Positions 60,560-64,000 of a stretch of 64,000 bases of DNA are shown here, piece by piece; position 1 is the first letter of the stretch; every line of letters begins with the position of its first letter. Made by a program: the position numbers and the translations under genes. The stretch covers positions 1 through 64,000 of the forward strand of contig JADKJU010000002.1 in the NCBI GenBank assembly GCA_016720855.1, written 5' to 3'. The stretch is from Betaproteobacteria bacterium. Its GTDB lineage: Bacteria; Pseudomonadota; Gammaproteobacteria; Burkholderiales; Usitatibacteraceae. The notes beneath the pieces are model-generated. The model worked only from the letters and a program-made list of their open reading frames with translations, did no database searches and was not told where the DNA came from.

Positions 60560-62479
60560 TTGAAGATCCCCGAGAAAATCGGCAAGTACGCCGTCCAGAC
60601 GATCCTCGGCAAGGGGGCGACGGGGCTCGTCTTTCGCGGCTTCGATCCCGGCATCAAGCGGCCCGTGGCGCTCAAGGTGATCACCAAGAGCCTGCTCGAC
60701 CCCGCCGACATCGAGTACGTGATCAGCCGCTTCCGCCACGAGGCCGAAGCCGTCGGGCGCCTCACGCATCCGCGCATCGCCGCGATCTACGACTTCATCG
60801 AGACCGACGAGCTCGCCTGCATCGTGATGGAGCTGGTGAACGGCAAGTCGCTCGCGCACCACCTCAAGGAGGTGACGCAGTACGGCTTCAAGGACACCTG
60901 GGAGATCATCCGGCAGATGCTCGACGGGCTCGCCTACTCCCACGGACAGGGGGTCATCCATCGCGACCTGAAGCCCGGCAACGTCCTCATCAACGACGAC
61001 GGACGCATCAAGATCACCGACTTCGGCGTGGCGCGGATCGACACCTCCACGCTCACGGTGATGGGCGACATCGTGGGAACCCCCCATTACATGGCCCCGG
61101 AGCAGTTCAGCGGCCTGGAGGCCACCCCGCGCACGGATCTCTACCAGGTCGGGGTGATGCTCTACGAACTGCTCACCGGAACGCGTCCCTTCACCGGCAA
61201 CAACGTCGAGATCCTGCGCCGCGTGATGAACGATCGCCCTGCCAACCCCTCGACGCACAATCCGAAGGTCACCTGGCAGCTCGACTGGGTGTTGCAGAAG
61301 GCGCTCGCCAAGGACCCCTCGGACCGCTTCCAGTCCGCGCGCGAATTCGCCGATGCCCTGAAGGGCGCTCTCGAGGAAAGCCTCGGCGGCCCGCTTGCCA
61401 CCGCCGCCGCCGCGGCCGGCGCGGCCGGCCCGTCCGGCGCCGCGAGCCTCATGGACAAGGCGCGCCTCATTGCCGGCGCCAGGGACGCGGGCGTGATGGG
61501 CGATACGGCCGCCACGGCGGCCTCCGCGTCCACCTTCGCGACGGTGGGCGATTCGAAGAAGGCGCGCGTGCTCTTCGTGGACGATGAAGAGCGGATCCTC
61601 AACGCCCTTCGCACCCTTTTCCGCGGCCAGTACCACGTCTTCACCGCCGAGAACGGTGCGCTCGGACTCGAATTCGTGAAGCGCTTCGGCATCCACGTGG
61701 TGGTGAGCGACCAGCGCATGCCCAACATGCTGGGCGTGGACCTGCTGCGGCAGGTGAAGGAGCTCTCGCCCAACTCGGTGCGCCTGCTCCTCACCGGCTA
61801 CTCGGATCTCGCCGCGATCGTGGGCTCGATCAACGAAGGCGAGGTGTTTCGCTTCGTGAAGAAGCCCTGGGACAACGCCGAGATGCAGAAGATCATCGCG
61901 GACGCGGTCGCCATCGCGATGGAGCTGGCGGCCGTGCCGCCCGCCTCGCTCGCGCCGCCCGAGCGTATCGACGCCTCGATCCTGGTGGTCGACTCCTCCT
62001 CGGCGCTCGCCGACGGGCTCAAGTCCGTCCTGGACGGCGTGGCGCCGATCCGCCTGGTCTCGAGCGCGGAGGACGCGGTGAAGGCGCTCGAGGCCGAAGA
62101 GATCGCGCTCATCGTCGCGGACCTTTCCGTGGGGCCTGAGGGGCTCACCACCCTCTTCAAGCTGCTCAAGGCGCAGCACCCGGAGATCCTGTCCATCCTC
62201 GTCACCGAATCCTCGGATTCGGAGCTGGTCATCGAGCTCATCAACCAGGCGCAGATCTTCCGCTTCCTGAACAAGCCCATCGACGTGCGCCAGCTTCGCC
62301 GCCACATCGATGCGGCCCTCGACAAGTACCGCGCCATCAAGCAGCGCCCCGACCTCGCGCGCCAGCACCAGGTGGCCGAGAGCGTGCAGGCACAGACCTC
62401 GCTGTGGGGCGCCAGGCTCTTCGAGCGCATCCGCTCCCTGCCCGACCGCCTCTTCTCGAGAGCGCCGGAGAACCCCTAG
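60560..62479 (+). CDS. hybrid Ser/Thr protein kinase with two C-terminal receiver domains
   Basis: In this 639-residue protein, residues 8-270 form a Hanks-type kinase: GKGATGLVF, Lys39 in VALKVI, HRDLKPGN near 135, DFGVAR near 155 and GTPHYMAPEQ. An Ala-rich linker leads to receiver 1 (FVDDEE, phospho-acceptor Asp384 in SDQRMP, LTGYSD, KPW). Receiver 2 has a weaker pocket (VVDSSS, Asp521 in VADLSV), so it may be a pseudo-receiver. The TTG start is four bases after the histidine kinase stop. A two-component phosphate signal may therefore switch a Ser/Thr kinase (inference). No transmembrane segment is seen. Confidence 0.9.
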   Translation: MKIPEKIGKYAVQTILGKGATGLVFRGFDPGIKRPVALKVITKSLLDPADIEYVISRFRHEAEAVGRLTHPRIAAIYDFIETDELACIVMELVNGKSLAHHLKEVTQYGFKDTWEIIRQMLDGLAYSHGQGVIHRDLKPGNVLINDDGRIKITDFGVARIDTSTLTVMGDIVGTPHYMAPEQFSGLEATPRTDLYQVGVMLYELLTGTRPFTGNNVEILRRVMNDRPANPSTHNPKVTWQLDWVLQKALAKDPSDRFQSAREFADALKGALEESLGGPLATAAAAAGAAGPSGAASLMDKARLIAGARDAGVMGDTAATAASASTFATVGDSKKARVLFVDDEERILNALRTLFRGQYHVFTAENGALGLEFVKRFGIHVVVSDQRMPNMLGVDLLRQVKELSPNSVRLLLTGYSDLAAIVGSINEGEVFRFVKKPWDNAEMQKIIADAVAIAMELAAVPPASLAPPERIDASILVVDSSSALADGLKSVLDGVAPIRLVSSAEDAVKALEAEEIALIVADLSVGPEGLTTLFKLLKAQHPEILSILVTESSDSELVIELINQAQIFRFLNKPIDVRQLRRHIDAALDKYRAIKQRPDLARQHQVAESVQAQTSLWGARLFERIRSLPDRLFSRAPENP

Positions 62480-62480
62480 G

Positions 62481-62528
62481 AAAAAGGGGACAGACCCCTT
62501 TTCCCGAAAAGGGGTCTGTCCCCTTTTT
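62481..62528. repeat. GGGGACAG palindromic repeat, copy 2 (perfect)
   Basis: Two 22-base arms, AAAAAGGGGACAGACCCCTTTT and its exact complement, are separated by CCCG. It starts two bases after the kinase-receiver gene and ends 19 bases before the EcsC gene. It can form a very stable hairpin with A/T tracts on both sides, suitable as a bidirectional terminator or REP-like repeat. Confidence 0.9.
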
Positions 62529-62547
62529 CTTTAGTAACATCCCGGTC

Positions 62548-63333
62548 ATGACCACGCTCACGAAGGACGATCTCGCGGACCTGAAGCGCGCCAAGTCGCT
62601 GCTCGAGAACCCCGGACTTGCCGCCAAGCTTTCCTCGATGCTCGGCTCGCCCGTCGAAAAGGGCATGAAGATGCTCCCGTCCAGGTGGCAGAAAAGCGCG
62701 TACAAGGCGACCGAAGGCGCGCTCATGAAGGCGCTGGACGTGGCGGTGACCTCGCTGGGCGAGCGCCCGCGGCTCACGTCGCAGGACAAGTTCCATCGCC
62801 TGGCGGCGGCGGCCTCCGGGGCCGCGGGTGGCGCCTTCGGGTTGGCAGCCCTCAGCTGGGAGCTGCCGCTTTCCACCACGCTCATGCTTCGCTCCATCGC
62901 GGACATCGCCGCGAGCGAAGGCGAGAACCCCCGCCATATCGACACCAAGCTCGCCTGCCTCACCGTCTTCGCGCTGGGGTCCGGCCGGGACAAGCGCGAC
63001 GACGCCGCCAATTCGGGATACTTCGCGACGCGCGCGGCCCTTGCCTCGGCCGTCTCGGAAGCTTCGGCGCACCTGGCCAGGAAAGGCCTGTCGAAATCCG
63101 GCGCCCCCGCGGTGGTGCGCCTGGTGTCGGCCATCGGCGCCCGCTTCGGCGTGGTCGTCTCCGAGAAGGCGGCCGTGCAGTCCATTCCCATCATCGGCGC
63201 AGCCGGCGGCGCGGTCGTGAATACCCTCTTCATCGGGCATTACCAGGACATGGCTCGCGGGCACTTCATCGTCCGCCGCCTCGAGAAAATCCACGGTGCC
63301 GAACCCGTGCGCACCGCCTACGCGAAAGTCTGA
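62548..63333 (+). CDS. EcsC family protein
   Basis: This 261-residue protein has the EcsC-family pattern: LPSRWQKSAYKATEGALMKAL in the first third, then small-residue-rich, weakly hydrophobic stretches (AAAASGAAGGAFGLAAL, IIGAAGGAVVNTLFIGHY). The family is widespread and uncharacterised. The Bacillus namesake belongs to an ABC-transporter operon. The ATG at 62548 is the first after the palindrome. Longer frames would run through it. Confidence 0.85.
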   Translation: MTTLTKDDLADLKRAKSLLENPGLAAKLSSMLGSPVEKGMKMLPSRWQKSAYKATEGALMKALDVAVTSLGERPRLTSQDKFHRLAAAASGAAGGAFGLAALSWELPLSTTLMLRSIADIAASEGENPRHIDTKLACLTVFALGSGRDKRDDAANSGYFATRAALASAVSEASAHLARKGLSKSGAPAVVRLVSAIGARFGVVVSEKAAVQSIPIIGAAGGAVVNTLFIGHYQDMARGHFIVRRLEKIHGAEPVRTAYAKV

Positions 63334-63335
63334 CC

Positions 63336-63629
63336 ATGGCCGCCTACGTCATCGCCGAGATCGACATCACCGACCCCGAGGGCTACAAGGCCTACACCTC
63401 GACGGTGCCCGCCACCATCGTGCAGTACGGCGGGCGTTTCATCGTGCGCGGTGGCATGGCGGAGGTTCTCGAGGGTGACTGGCCGCCGCTACGCCGCGTC
63501 GTCATCGAATTCCCTTCCACCGAAGCCGCTCGCGCCTGGTGGGATTCGCCGGAATACGCCAGGCCCAAGGCTTTGCGGCGCGCCGCCAGCCGCGGGCGGC
63601 TCATCCTCCTCGAAGGATTCGAGGGATAG
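63336..63629 (+). CDS. DUF1330 family protein
   Basis: This 97-residue small alpha+beta-barrel protein has the DUF1330 pattern AYVIAEIDITDPEGYKAY and IEFPSTEAARAWWDSPEY. The fold is ferredoxin-like (dimeric alpha+beta barrel). No activity is established. It lies two bases after the EcsC stop and is therefore probably co-transcribed. Confidence 0.88.
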   Translation: MAAYVIAEIDITDPEGYKAYTSTVPATIVQYGGRFIVRGGMAEVLEGDWPPLRRVVIEFPSTEAARAWWDSPEYARPKALRRAASRGRLILLEGFEG

Positions 63630-63630
63630 C

Positions 63631-63688
63631 AAAAAGGGGACAGGCCCCATTTCCCTTGATTCCGGGAAATGGGGCCTGTCCCCTTTAT
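63631..63688. repeat. GGGGACAG palindromic repeat, copy 3 (variant arms)
   Basis: Arms of 25 bases (AAAAAGGGGACAGGCCCCATTTCCC and a near-perfect complement) enclose an eight-base loop. It lies between convergent genes, two bases after the DUF1330 stop codon and about 20 bases from the helicase stop, and is well placed to terminate both. Confidence 0.87.
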
Positions 63689-63706
63689 TGCAGCCGGTTC
63701 GTCTTT

Positions 63707-64000
<294 letters not shown>

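Overview
The window is a high-GC, densely coded chromosomal segment that looks betaproteobacterial. The evidence is gene content and codon bias: an ABC-dependent polysaccharide locus, a liv branched-chain amino acid importer, and an Ada-AlkA fusion next to ogt. No rRNA, tRNA, CRISPR array, transposase or phage gene was recognised. The species cannot be named from the sequence alone.

Positions 1-33820 (minus strand) hold one very long surface-polysaccharide gene string. No internal gap exceeds about 60 bases, and eleven junctions are four-base start/stop overlaps. It begins with wecB and wecC, which make UDP-ManNAcA. It then encodes two fused zinc-dehydrogenase/Gfo-Idh-MocA oxidoreductases, an undecaprenyl-phosphate glycosyltransferase, a small EmrE-like carrier and a GT39 membrane glycosyltransferase. 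Further members are three asparagine-synthetase-like amidotransferases, several methyltransferases, a GT4-methyltransferase fusion, and a Wzm/Wzt ABC exporter whose Wzt has an extended C-terminal region.

The most striking part is 6874-13825, directly downstream of wzm-wzt. It encodes homologues of all four enzymes that build activated phosphoramidate for the O-methyl phosphoramidate (MeOPN) capsule decoration of Campylobacter jejuni: an L-glutamine kinase (Cj1418-like), a CTP:phosphoglutamine cytidylyltransferase (Cj1416-like), a gamma-glutamyl-CDP-amidate hydrolase (Cj1417-like) and a CysC-like cytidine diphosphoramidate kinase (Cj1415-like). Two methyltransferases, a sulfotransferase-fold protein and, just downstream, an unknown 200-residue protein accompany them. 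This predicts a phosphoramidate-decorated polysaccharide in a betaproteobacterium. The sulfotransferase-like protein is a plausible phosphoramidate transferase, and the long Wzt tail may read the finished chain end.

Positions 34206-38971 (plus strand) hold a membrane-TPR protein, a GT4-GT2 fusion, a DUF2304 protein and a YcxB-like protein. Next comes a foreign-looking methyltransferase gene, frameshifted at a C8 tract. It is bracketed by a 60-base duplication of the 3' end of the neighbouring FAH-family hydrolase gene. A K+-channel-like RCK protein, an aldo/keto reductase and an OafA/SGNH acyltransferase follow.

Positions 45454-64000 (mostly plus strand) are housekeeping: an MFS transporter, an OsmC protein, the alkA/ogt/EamA repair and efflux group, a DUF255 thioredoxin-domain protein, a c-type cytochrome, the livKHMGF importer, a DAHL-type histidine kinase with a Ser/Thr kinase-receiver hybrid, EcsC and DUF1330 proteins, and a partial DEAD-box helicase at the right edge. 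Three inverted-repeat elements built from an ATCCGTGTTC unit sit between these genes. The largest carries a GxxExxY gene and splits the liv operon. Three GGGGACAG-type palindromes lie at gene ends.
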